From an uncultured Eubacterium sp. (GTDB lineage: Bacteria; Bacillota; Clostridia; Lachnospirales; Lachnospiraceae): a stretch of 33,104 nt of DNA. The translations under genes and the position numbers were made by a program. Shown one piece after another: positions 1 through 7,262 of the stretch. Location of the stretch: assembly GCA_910586045.1 (NCBI GenBank), contig CAJUIH010000025.1:1-33104 (forward strand), read 5' to 3'. Position 1 is the stretch's first letter, and every line of letters starts with the position of its first letter. The notes beneath the pieces were generated by a model that saw only the letters and a program-made list of their open reading frames with translations, did no database searches and had not been told where the DNA came from.

Positions 1-115
1 GGCGCCGCGACCGGGGCAGGCCGATCCGTAAATGCAGAATACTTAGGGATTCTTAGCATTCTGGAGCTGGAGCCACAAGCCAGGCCTGCGTCCCTTATCC
101 GGCGTTCCCGCAGCC
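1..115 (+). repeat. GC-rich dispersed repeat, copy R1
   Basis: This non-coding block begins with GGCGCCGCGACCGG, continues through TGCAGAATACTTAGGGATTC and ends with a CCGGCGTTCCCGCAGCC-like tail. Nearly the same sequence occurs in reverse orientation at 32520-32647 and, more diverged, in forward orientation at 32679-32796. The similarity seems to continue weakly past the end: ACCTGAT followed by CTGTTAC and GGCAAA is found both here (about 126-150) and near 32831-32873. No open frame explains it. It starts at the window edge, so its true left boundary is unknown. Confidence 0.8.
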
Positions 116-171
116 AAAATGTAACACCTGATCTAAACTGTTACGGCAAAAAAACATTAGGAGGAACTATT

Positions 172-1011
172 TTGATTTTTAGAGTTGCAATACTGCAAAA
201 ACGTGCCATAAACGCACAAATAAGCAAAAATATGGAAAGCGCGATGGAAGCCATGAAAGAAGCCGCGAAAAATAACGCGGATATCCTTTTATTGCCAGAG
301 TGCTTTCTTACAGGCTATGACCTGCCGATGGCATATGAAAAGTGTATATCCGATGACGATGCCAATATTAAAAAAATCTGCGGTTTGGCAAAAGAATACC
401 GGATCGGCATTGTATTAACCGCCTTTACAAAAGGCAAAAATTTACCACAAAATACAGCGTTTGTAATCGATCAATCCGGCAGGGTCTTGATGAAATACGC
501 AAAGGTACATACCTGCGATTTCGCAGATGAAAAAGATGTCGAATCAGGCAGAGAATTTAAGGTTTGTGATTTTAACGGCATCCAATTAGGGGTGATGATT
601 TGTTATGACCGGGAATATCCAGAAAGCGCAAGGGTTTTAATGCTCAAAGGCGCTGAAATTATCCTCGTGCCGAATGATTGTACTTCTATGAAGCCACGTA
701 TCCAGGCACTTTCTACCAGAGCCTATGAAAATATGCTGGGGGTCGCTATGGCAAATCCGAACGGTGCGAACGCAGGAAATTCCTGTGCGTACAGCCCTAT
801 TTGCTGGGATCAGGGCGGAACGTGTGTTGACAATGAGATTTTGCTGGCTGACGAACTTACAGAAAGTATTTTCTATGCGGATTTTGATATGGACGCGATT
901 CGGGAATACCGAGGCATTGAAATGATGGGAAATACTTTTCGCAAAGTAGAAGCCTACGACGTATTGCTGGATCAAACTATTCGAGATCCGTTTCTAAGGA
1001 ACTGTATGTAA
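172..1011 (+). CDS. carbon-nitrogen hydrolase (nitrilase superfamily)
   Basis: This 279-residue protein has the nitrilase-superfamily catalytic triad: Glu43 in LLLPECFLTGYD, Lys111 in YAKVHT and the nucleophile Cys144 in VMICYDREYPE. Proteins of this family hydrolyse amide or nitrile C-N bonds in the cytoplasm, usually of small amides or carbamoyl compounds. The sequence alone does not reveal the substrate. The length is normal for a single-domain member and no signal peptide is present. The start is TTG, chosen because AGGAGG at 159-164 lies 7 bases upstream and the first residues (FRVAILQ) match the usual first beta strand. It is the only clear plus-strand gene in the window, converging on the alcohol dehydrogenase gene, with a palindromic element after its stop that could end transcription. 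Confidence 0.9.
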   Translation: MIFRVAILQKRAINAQISKNMESAMEAMKEAAKNNADILLLPECFLTGYDLPMAYEKCISDDDANIKKICGLAKEYRIGIVLTAFTKGKNLPQNTAFVIDQSGRVLMKYAKVHTCDFADEKDVESGREFKVCDFNGIQLGVMICYDREYPESARVLMLKGAEIILVPNDCTSMKPRIQALSTRAYENMLGVAMANPNGANAGNSCAYSPICWDQGGTCVDNEILLADELTESIFYADFDMDAIREYRGIEMMGNTFRKVEAYDVLLDQTIRDPFLRNCM

Positions 1012-1032
1012 ATAACCTGTGATATTTGCGCC

Positions 1033-1124
1033 GGATTTTTCTTCGAGAGTGCCAGGCAAAAATCAGGCGCATAGCGGGCTATGTAACTGATTTTTGCCTG
1101 GTGCTATCGGAGAAAAAGACAAGT
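1033..1124. repeat. 92-bp palindromic element, copy 1
   Basis: A long imperfect palindrome lies 21 bp after the hydrolase stop. Its outer arms read TTTTTCTTCGAGAGTGC and GTGCTATCGGAGAAAAA. The middle arms are GCCAGGCAAAAATCA and TGATTTTTGCCTGG, and the inner hairpin is CATAG-CGGG-CTATG. A second full copy of exactly the same length is at 4921-5012 and a half copy at 19336-19384. Lying between convergent genes, it could act as a bidirectional terminator, but the conserved arms suggest a mobile or REP/MITE-like sequence. This role is inferred. Confidence 0.8.
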
Positions 1125-1161
1125 AAGTTTGTTCGATGATTTCTTTACAGTTTCTAAGGCT

Positions 1162-1191
1162 GGGGCAGGATTCGGTCATTTCCCCTGCCCC
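1162..1191 (-). terminator. hairpin downstream of the alcohol dehydrogenase
   Basis: GGGGCAGG at 1162-1169 pairs with CCTGCCCC at 1184-1191 around a 14-base loop. It lies about 110 bp beyond the stop of the minus-strand dehydrogenase gene. No good U run follows on the minus strand, so it is only a possible terminator. The rest of 1125-1301 shows no gene. Confidence 0.35.
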
Positions 1192-1301
1192 GTCCTGCCC
1201 TTAAACCGTCAGATACCGTATAGGACAAAGCCCTGCGGCCGGATCGAAATTTTTTACCATGCCCGCAGCCGTGGATCAGATTTGGAGGTCAATCCGCGCT
1301 G

Positions 1302-2444
1302 TTACATTAATTTGCGGAATAATTCTTTTAGATCTGCCACACAAGTATCCTTTGGATTTCCAGGGCAGCATGCGTCCGCATAAGCTGATTCCGCCAAAAA
1401 ATCCAGGTCTTCTTCTTTCAGCGCTTCCAGCTTGTCCGGAATCCCTACGTCCGCGGACAGCTTCCTAACCGCGTCGACCGCTGCTTTCCGGTAGGCCGCC
1501 GGATCCATACCTGTCGTATCTACGCCCATTGCCTGCGCGATATCTTTATATTTTTCCCCGGTCATTTCCTGGTTATATTCCATAACAATCGGAAGCATCA
1601 TCGCACAGGCAACTCCATGCGGGGTATCATAAACAGCGCCGAGCGTATGCGCCATGGAATGCGCAATGCCAAGCCCTACGTTTGAAAATGCCATTCCGGT
1701 CACATACTGTCCGAGCGCCATTCCCTCGCGTCCTTGTTCTTCATTGTTGACTGCTGCGCGCAGGCTCTTCGCAATCAGCCGGATCGCTTCCAGATTCAGG
1801 CAGTCGGCCAGCTCCCATGCTGCTTTTGTCGTATATCCCTCAATTGCGTGCGTCAGCGCGTCCATACCGGTTGCCGCTGTCAGCCCTTTCGGCATTGTTG
1901 CCATCATATCCGGGTCAACGATGGCGATATCCGGAATGTCGTTTGTATCCACACATACAAATTTACGCTTTTTTTCCGTATCTGTGATTACGTAGTTAAT
2001 CGTCGCTTCGGCTGCCGTACCTGCCGTGGTTGGCACAGCGATGGTGAATACGGTACGGTTTTTCGTAGGCGCCGTCCCTTCCAGGGAACGGACGTCCGCA
2101 AATTCCGGATTGTTGATTATAATGCCGATTGCCTTTCCGGTATCCATAGAAGAGCCGCCGCCAATCGTAATCATATAATCCGCGCCGGACTTTTTATAGG
2201 CGTCTACGCCGGATTTCACATTTTCTATTGTAGGGTTCGGCTTGATATCGGAATACACTTCATAGGCCAGCTTATTTTGATCAAGCAAATCGGTTACTTT
2301 CTTGGTAACGCCGAATTTTAACAGGTCCGGATCAGAAGCGATAAATGCTTTTTGCAGCCCTTTTCCCTGAATAATCCCTGGAATTTCCTGTATTGCCCCT
2401 TTTCCATGGTATGAAACGCCGTTTAATACAAATCGGTTTGACAT
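1302..2444 (-). CDS. fucO: iron-containing alcohol dehydrogenase, lactaldehyde reductase type
   Basis: The 380-residue product is a group III, metal-dependent alcohol dehydrogenase. GGGSSMD at 95-101 is the NAD(P)-binding signature. The metal ligands are Asp195 and His199 in GMDALTHAIEGY, His262, and His276 in DTPHG. The length matches FucO (about 382 residues). FucO reduces L-lactaldehyde, the product of fucose and rhamnose aldolases, to 1,2-propanediol, re-oxidising NADH. Its position directly downstream of the rhamnulose-1-phosphate aldolase gene supports that substrate, although paralogs acting on other alcohols are common. AAGGAGG lies just ahead of the ATG. Unlike the three genes upstream in the cluster, this frame carries no visible lesion. 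Confidence 0.85.
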   Translation of the reverse strand: MSNRFVLNGVSYHGKGAIQEIPGIIQGKGLQKAFIASDPDLLKFGVTKKVTDLLDQNKLAYEVYSDIKPNPTIENVKSGVDAYKKSGADYMITIGGGSSMDTGKAIGIIINNPEFADVRSLEGTAPTKNRTVFTIAVPTTAGTAAEATINYVITDTEKKRKFVCVDTNDIPDIAIVDPDMMATMPKGLTAATGMDALTHAIEGYTTKAAWELADCLNLEAIRLIAKSLRAAVNNEEQGREGMALGQYVTGMAFSNVGLGIAHSMAHTLGAVYDTPHGVACAMMLPIVMEYNQEMTGEKYKDIAQAMGVDTTGMDPAAYRKAAVDAVRKLSADVGIPDKLEALKEEDLDFLAESAYADACCPGNPKDTCVADLKELFRKLM

Positions 2445-2551
2445 GGTCTTATTTCCTCCTTAACATTTTTTATGCTGCCTTTACGTTCCCATTTACAATC
2501 CATTGCTATTGCTATTTTAAACCAAAACTGCTGATTAGGGAACCATAATAT

Positions 2552-3376
2552 TTATTTTTCGTATAAAAATTCTTCCGGCAGTGTGACTTTAAAATCCGCG
2601 GCAAGATCGCGGAAGTTCTGCGGTGAAATCGTCTGGCGTTTTTCTGGCTGCATCGACCGCATTTTGACTAAGATCTCGGCTGATTTTTCTACGGTATGCA
2701 TTAATCCAAAGGTCAGGTCAAAGTCCTCGCCTGATACAAACATACCATGGTGCGCCCATATGGCAACATCGTACTTTTTCATCAGTTCGCTGGTCGCCGC
2801 CGCGATCTTGCTGCCGCCCGGCACCATCCAAGGCACGACGCCGATCCCATCCGGAAATACGACCGGACATTCGGTCACCATTTCCCAAAGCTCCCTCGTA
2901 AATACTTTGTCGTCCAGCGGCAGCACAAAGGTTAAGGCAATCACGTTGGTCGTATGCGCATGGTAAATCACACGGTGCCTGCCGCCGGATACTTCTTTTT
3001 TCACCGCATGGTTCATCAGATGGGATGGCAGTTCGGAGGTTGGACGGCCGCCGTTTACAAGCCCCCATACAATACGGTAATTTTTCCCTTTGCTATCGAT
3101 TTCAACGATACATAAGGAATCTTGCGGGTAAAGGATGATGTTGCGGAAATATTTCCCGCTTCCGGTAACCAGAAAATATTCCCCGGCAAGCCCCGGTACG
3201 CTGGTACCGATTGGCTGCCATTCCTTTGGCTGGAAATTTTCTTTTACGGAATCGGTTTCTTCCTGTTTCATGCGTCAGGAAAGATTTCCGCCGTTTCTTT
3301 CATGCCATCCGAGTTCCCATCCGTCGTTTGCCATACGGATAAATCCCTGTACAAATTGCGCGTCTAATACTTACAT
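2552..3376 (-). pseudogene. rhaD: rhamnulose-1-phosphate aldolase, two nonsense codons
   Basis: The open part from 3271 down matches class II rhamnulose-1-phosphate aldolase: TGSGKYFRN, TSELPSH, the zinc ligands YHAHTTN and the later WAHHG, and TECPVVFPDGIG. Reading the same frame further upstream gives the expected N-terminus, including the phosphate-binding HERNGGNLS, back to an ATG at 3376 with GAGGAG ahead of it. That full frame is 274 residues, the length of E. coli RhaD. It is interrupted by TAA at codon 2 (3371-3373) and TGA at codon 34 (3275-3277). The frame surviving after the second stop lacks the residues that hold the substrate phosphate. RhaD cleaves rhamnulose 1-phosphate to dihydroxyacetone phosphate and L-lactaldehyde. 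This copy is probably dead. Confidence 0.85.
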
Positions 3377-3457
3377 GTTTGTTTGACTCCTCTCTGCTGG
3401 TCTCCCGGATCCGGCATACGGGCGGCCGTAATGATCCGTTTGTTGTTTGGCCGTGTG

Positions 3458-4177
3458 CTACTTCCGTTTTGCCAGTACTTGGGTTTCATACTGTTTTACT
3501 TCTTCAAACCAATGCTCTTCCGGCGTATTGCACTGTGTACAGTACTCTGCCCACACATCGCCAAACGGCATGGTCTTTAATGCCTCCTGGTGCACCATAA
3601 GCGCGGTCCAGTCCGACGCATCCTGCAGCTTTTTCAGTTCCGCATGCGGCGTACAAAGCGCGGACAGCAATGCTTTCTGCCAACTGCGGAATCCGACAAC
3701 CCACGCGGAAATACGGTTGATGCTTGCATCGAAATAGTCCAGGGCATTGTTTCTGACAATCTCTTTTGCCATTTCTTTTGTTTCATCGTCAAACAATACG
3801 ACATGGTCGGAATCCCACCGGACCGGACGGGTAATATGCAGCGCGATTTCCGGGAAAAACGCAAGCAGCGCCAGGATTTTATCGGAAACAAATTCGGTCG
3901 GATGATAATGCCCGTTGTCCATTAACGGCAGGCAGCCGCCGTGCGTCGCGGCAAAGGATAGCGCAAATTCCGCGCTCCCTACGGTATAGGATTCCACGCC
4001 GATGCCAAATACCTTGGATTCCACACACGGCTTTACAAGCGCCGGATCGTGCGGCTGCGCGATAATTTCCTCAATCGCCGTCTTATAGCATTCCCTCGGG
4101 CCCAAGCGGTCGGACGGGACATCCTTAAACCCATCCCCGGTCCAGATATTCATGACGCTTGGAACTCCCGTTTCTTT
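3458..4177 (-). pseudogene. rhaA: L-rhamnose isomerase, 5'-deleted and fused to a permease stump
   Basis: From about residue 39 of the open frame 3458-4291 the sequence is the C-terminal 60 percent of RhaA: KETGVPSVMNIW, SKVFGIGVESYTVG, DNGHYHPTEFVSDK, RPVRWDSDHVV and YFDASINRISAW. These hold the metal ligands (Glu91, Asp125, His128, His152, Asp160, Asp162 and Asp188 of the chimera). About 170 N-terminal residues of a protein of roughly 420 are missing. They are replaced in frame by 38 residues that belong to the upstream permease, so a single deletion removed the permease 3' part and the rhaA 5' part. RhaA isomerises L-rhamnose to L-rhamnulose. Without half the barrel, activity is unlikely. 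The aldolase pseudogene follows 82 bp downstream. Confidence 0.85.
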
Positions 4178-4725
4178 TGCAAGTACAACCAAAATAAATT
4201 TCACATCCGTAGGATACCATTCGGTCTGCAGCTTAATCCCAAAAATTTCCCGCACCGCTGAGACGGATACCGTCAACATGGAAGCCGCCATCGCAATGGA
4301 AGCAAGTCCCCATACCGCGTTATATATAAACGGCGTAAAATTTCAGCACAATATCATTTGTTTCTGGCCCGCCGTTTATCGGGTTTATTGTGCAGTATTC
4401 AATCACCGAATATATAGATTGTTTGCATATACGGACCCATGACTTTCTTGAGATAAGAATATAATGTCAGCCTGGTATCCACGGCAATCGGCGCACAGAT
4501 CAGCGCATACGTCAATGTCGCGAGAATATTGCCGATAAAAAGCCCCAAAAAGATATCGCTTGCCTTTACCCCCAGCGTAACCAATGTCGCCCCTATTACA
4601 AACTCCGTCGCAGCGATATGCTCCCCTCCGTAAATACCAAAGAAATTCCCCAGCCCGGAAACCGCTTTATTTGAAATCGGCCTGTCTTCCGCAGGTATTT
4701 GTTCTGCCGCTTTCCTGTAATCCAT
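4178..4725 (-). pseudogene. NCS1-like (cytosine/purine-type) permease, truncated and interrupted
   Basis: Translation from ATG 4725 (GAGGAGG 7 bases upstream, giving MDYRKAAEQIP) yields a membrane-protein N-terminus with GLGNFFGIYGGEHIAATEF and hydrophobic segments ending in YMQTIY. The frame then hits TGA at 4399-4401 inside an inserted segment. The protein resumes past the insert as NAVWGLASIAMAASMLTVSV, which joins smoothly to YMQTIY if bases 4325-4416 are removed. It breaks off at about 4178, fused to rhaA, so roughly two thirds of the permease is lost. Its place at the head of the rhamnose genes suggests it carried rhamnose or a related compound. The family assignment comes from recalled similarity and is moderate. 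Confidence 0.7.
4325..4416. mobile_element. about 92-bp insertion with interleaved inverted repeats
   Basis: This segment splits the permease gene. Removing it restores the reading frame across the break. It is flanked by TATA on both sides (4321-4324 and 4413-4416), which fits a short target duplication, although the AT-rich flanks make the exact ends uncertain. Inside are two perfect inverted repeats that overlap in order A-B-A'-B': ATAAACGGCG (4326-4335) with CGCCGTTTAT (4370-4379), and GCACAATA (4346-4353) with TATTGTGC (4386-4393). It is too short to encode a transposase, so it would be a non-autonomous element or the scar of one. I see no second copy in this window. Confidence 0.55.
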
Positions 4726-4787
4726 ATCATAACCTCCTCGCTTCCTCATCCAGCAGCGCTGCTTTTGTTGCTCACGTAAGTGTTTTT

Positions 4788-4816
4788 ATTATAGGGTACG
4801 GTGTCACTTTTTGTAA
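4788..4816 (-). promoter_or_regulatory. candidate promoter of the rhamnose cluster
   Basis: On the minus strand a perfect TATAAT (4788-4793) lies about 60 bases ahead of the permease ATG. The -35 region about 17 bases upstream is weak (TTACAA). Transcription would begin near 4780 and run through permease, rhaA, rhaD and the dehydrogenase. Confidence 0.5.
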
Positions 4817-4830
4817 CGTCCTGCGTTAAC
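4813..4830. promoter_or_regulatory. palindromic operator-like site
   Basis: TAACG-TCCTG-CGTTA is a perfect 5-bp inverted repeat with a 5-base spacer. It overlaps or abuts the -35 region of the permease promoter. Its position suits a repressor or activator of the rhamnose genes. No regulator gene lies next to it, and the LacI gene 3 kb downstream has no proven link. Confidence 0.35.
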
Positions 4831-4881
4831 AAATATACTGCCCGTTGTTGCCATCTTGAACTTTGTACCGGATTCCCGTTC

Positions 4882-5046
4882 CTAGTACATCGGTTATTAA
4901 ATATCTCATAGGTTCACGCAGGATATTTTTTCGAGAGTGCATGGCAAAAACCGGAGGTGTACCGGGGTACATTGAGGATTTTTGTCATGTGCTATCGGAA
5001 AAATAGACAAGTGAAACTATGAGATATTTAGTGACCGATGTACTAG
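4882..5046. repeat. 165-bp palindrome enclosing 92-bp element copy 2
   Basis: The ends CTAGTACATCGGT (4882-4894) and ACCGATGTACTAG (5034-5046) are exact inverted repeats. The pairing continues through TAAATATCTCATAG with few mismatches into the 92-bp element at 4921-5012. The core keeps the flanking TTTTTTCGAGAGTGC and GTGCTATCGGAAAAA of copy 1, but the inner hairpin reads TGTACC-GG-GGTACA instead of CATAG-CGGG-CTATG. The whole block could form one long hairpin of about 75 bp. It sits between the permease promoter and a membrane-protein remnant. The stretch 4750-5214 holds no gene apart from this palindrome and the promoter region. Confidence 0.85.
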
Positions 5047-5214
5047 CAAAGCAAACCAGCATATTTTTTTAACAGGATATATATGATATGGAATATACCG
5101 ATATATGAAATTTATGGTGAAAGGAATTTTAAACTTAGCAAGAGAGAAACGGAAAAGCTGTTAAGAATTAAAAGTCGCGGATAGTCGCTTGACTGCAATG
5201 GAGATTCTACGATT

Positions 5215-5366
5215 ATGAAAAAATACCAGTTAGGCTTCGAAATATGGGGGTTACTTCTGTTCCTGATCTTCATGTTGCCGACCGGAAAAATGAAACGGCA
5301 ATCATTCCGATTGTTCTTTTTACATTTTGCCATTTCCTATATGGGGTAGTGAACTTTATCATTTGA
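5215..5366 (+). pseudogene. small membrane protein, internally deleted remnant
   Basis: ATG at 5215 begins MKKYQLGFEIWGLLLFLIFM, which resembles the N-terminus of a family of small Firmicute membrane proteins of about 150 residues. After about 24 codons the frame shifts. The next frame reads NETAIIPIVLFTFCHFLYG and ends VVNFII at a TGA (5364-5366), which resembles the C-terminus of the same family. The middle of about 100 residues appears to be deleted, leaving two ends out of frame. The assignment is from memory of the family and no function is known. Confidence 0.5.
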
Positions 5367-5449
5367 TCGTCGCCTGTTATTGGCGCAGCAGGAACGGGAC
5401 CGTTGCGTAAAATGCCCCATTCCCGGCGCCATAGGTAAAACAGCATCCT

Positions 5450-6001
5450 CTAACTGCTTTTATGTTCCCGCGCATACTGCATAAATTCCGGCGTCTTCGA
5501 CCAGTACCAAATCCCCCAGTTCTCAAAGTTCCACTCTTTCGTATACGGATTGCACTCATAATCAATATAATACAACTGTCGGTCTAATGCCTTTCCATGC
5601 ACAACAAAGTTAGTCGGAAAATAATCAATATTTAACCCCGCCTGCCTTGCCTGTTCACTCATCTGCCGCACCTGCCATACATACTTTTCACTCATCTGTC
5701 CTTGTAAAATCAGTTCGTATATCGTCGGTCCCTGGATATATTCTTTTAAAATCCGTTCCCGTTCCTGATCCACGTCCAGCATCTGCGGAATCCGGATGCC
5801 TGTTTTCCTGAGTTTTTCATAATCCGTAAGCTCTGCCTGAATTTTATCGCCAAACTGGTAATAGCTGCATGGTTCATGGTGAATCTGCTTGATCACTGCT
5901 TCCTTTGTGCCGTCAGAAGCCAGATACGAATAACCGCCTTTCCCATGTCCCAGCAGCCGGATGATTTCATACGTTCTGTCGTTTACTTTCATTTGTTCCA
6001 T
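5450..6001 (-). CDS. small protein-kinase-fold protein
   Basis: The 183-residue product looks like a minimal eukaryotic-type or WaaP-like kinase fold. It has a glycine-rich loop GHGKGGYSY at 18-26, a likely ATP-contacting Lys38 in AVIKQ, a catalytic-loop equivalent IDYFPTNFVV (Asp126, Asn131) and a metal-binding DFG equivalent YIDYECN (Asp147). The C-terminal lobe is very short. No membrane segment is seen. It may phosphorylate a small molecule, lipid-linked sugar or protein, but the substrate cannot be told. GGGAGGG precedes the ATG and a well-spaced promoter lies at 6040-6068, so it is probably transcribed alone. Confidence 0.7.
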   Translation of the reverse strand: MEQMKVNDRTYEIIRLLGHGKGGYSYLASDGTKEAVIKQIHHEPCSYYQFGDKIQAELTDYEKLRKTGIRIPQMLDVDQERERILKEYIQGPTIYELILQGQMSEKYVWQVRQMSEQARQAGLNIDYFPTNFVVHGKALDRQLYYIDYECNPYTKEWNFENWGIWYWSKTPEFMQYAREHKSS

Positions 6002-6039
6002 CGCATGCCCTCCCTGCGTTTCGTTTTCCGTCTCTTTTC

Positions 6040-6068
6040 ATATTATCTCAGAAATGCCGAAACAGCAA
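6040..6068 (-). promoter_or_regulatory. promoter of the kinase-fold gene
   Basis: The minus strand shows TTGCTG (6063-6068), a 17-base spacer and TAATAT (6040-6045). The start codon at 6001 lies about 39 bases beyond the -10 box. Confidence 0.6.
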
Positions 6069-6156
6069 GTGGTTAACCGCGTAACCTCATCCAAATGAAA
6101 GGATTCCGTTTTGTGAAAACTGCCGAAAAGATCACAGGTTATTGACAGACATTCCC

Positions 6157-7260
6157 TTAACTCCAAGCATATTTTTTATTATTGGAATCCCTGACTTTTT
6201 TTACATAATGTATTTCATAAGCTTTATCTCTTCCAGCTTTCGCGTAGCATTTGTTATTCTGCAGATCCAGTTTTCCAAATTGGGAAGACGGTTCATTGGA
6301 AAACACAAGCATCCCATAACTGCCGCCTTTTATTACATTCTTTTTTACCCGCAGTACAGCGGAATCCATGCCCGCCGGCGCTTTTCCAAACATCGCGATA
6401 TGTAACCCCGCCGCGTACGATTCGTTTTTATTGTTCGTCGTAATGATCTGGTTGCCCTCTACCACGGCCCCCATAACATTAAACAGCGCAAGCGCTTCCC
6501 CCGTCTTGCCTTGGATAAGGTTATTTTTTATGACAATGTTTTTATGGAACCGGTTCCGATATTTTCCGTTTTCCGTTAAAGTAAAATTCGCACAGATCCC
6601 CCTTGCCCCGGAGACGGTGCAATTTTTGACTGTAACATTTTCACAGACCTGGCCCTTTACAAGATGCGCGCCATGCGACGCTACGGCAGGCGCTGTCGCG
6701 GGTGTTGCGATATCGATCTGGATCTGTTCTTCGTGACAGTCCGCCGGGCAGGAACCGAGCGGCGTTACGGTACAGTGATCGATCACAACATCTTTAACCG
6801 CGATCAGTTCAATGCCATGCCCTTTATAGTTAGCCGAAACTTTCACGTTCTTTACGGTAATGTTTTGTCCATGCGCAAACTGGATCATCGTTCCGGACGT
6901 GCCTTCCTTTTGGATATGCGTCCATGTTCCGCCGTCTACAGTAATATTTTTTACGGAACGGTAATTATCTTTTGTAGGCACCTTACTACGGAAAGCGCTT
7001 TCCAGACAAATAATTTTGGCCCCTTTTGCATAAAGCTTTTGATTGCTGTCGATCTGCAGCGGTTTTTTGATATAATAAGTTTTCCCGCTCTTTAAACGCA
7101 CTTCCCCATCGGATGCAAGCGTATCCATAATCAAACGATGGTCTTGTTTTCCCTCACGGTCCCCGGTCGGCTCTACCACAGCCGCCAAAATATTCTGTGT
7201 GCCGGCAAATGTCAAAAGCAGCAGGCATACAAATGCCGCTATGCTCCATCTCAGTTTCAT
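6157..7260 (-). CDS. secreted right-handed parallel beta-helix protein
   Basis: The 367-residue protein begins with a signal peptide (basic MKLR, hydrophobic core to about residue 22, likely cleavage after NILAA). Repeated rungs follow, rich in N-[IV]-x-[IV]-x-N patterns: VKNITVDGG, QNITVKNVKVS, KDVVIDHCTV, ENVTVKNCTVSG, KNIVIKNNLIQG and VLRVKKNVIKGG. This is the pattern of pectate-lyase-superfamily beta-helices, which bind or cut polysaccharides outside the cell. I see no anchor or sorting signal, and the catalytic residues cannot be assigned. AAGGAG precedes the start, which lies 2 bases after the stop of the upstream gene, so the two are co-translated. A LacI regulator heads the group, which would fit sugar control. 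Confidence 0.75.
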   Translation of the reverse strand: MKLRWSIAAFVCLLLLTFAGTQNILAAVVEPTGDREGKQDHRLIMDTLASDGEVRLKSGKTYYIKKPLQIDSNQKLYAKGAKIICLESAFRSKVPTKDNYRSVKNITVDGGTWTHIQKEGTSGTMIQFAHGQNITVKNVKVSANYKGHGIELIAVKDVVIDHCTVTPLGSCPADCHEEQIQIDIATPATAPAVASHGAHLVKGQVCENVTVKNCTVSGARGICANFTLTENGKYRNRFHKNIVIKNNLIQGKTGEALALFNVMGAVVEGNQIITTNNKNESYAAGLHIAMFGKAPAGMDSAVLRVKKNVIKGGSYGMLVFSNEPSSQFGKLDLQNNKCYAKAGRDKAYEIHYVKKVRDSNNKKYAWS

Positions 7261-7262
7261 AA

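Noticed and set aside
1200..1301. Short minus-strand peptide frames after the dehydrogenase
   Set aside because: The only ATG frame has 19 codons, with no ribosome site or similarity that I recognise.
3275..3277. TGA in rhaD as a selenocysteine codon
   Set aside because: A second stop (TAA at codon 2) is also present, no SECIS-like hairpin is obvious just after the TGA, and RhaD is not a selenoprotein family.
4950..4975. CRISPR-like or integron attC site in the palindromes
   Set aside because: There is no array of repeats with spacers, and no integrase or cas gene in the window.
5112..5333. Minus-strand 73-codon open frame
   Set aside because: It is antisense to the membrane-protein remnant and has no ribosome site.
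6990..7003. Perfect palindrome GGAAAGCGCTTTCC resembling a catabolite (cre) site
   Set aside because: It lies inside the beta-helix coding frame, far from a promoter, and differs from the cre consensus at its ends.
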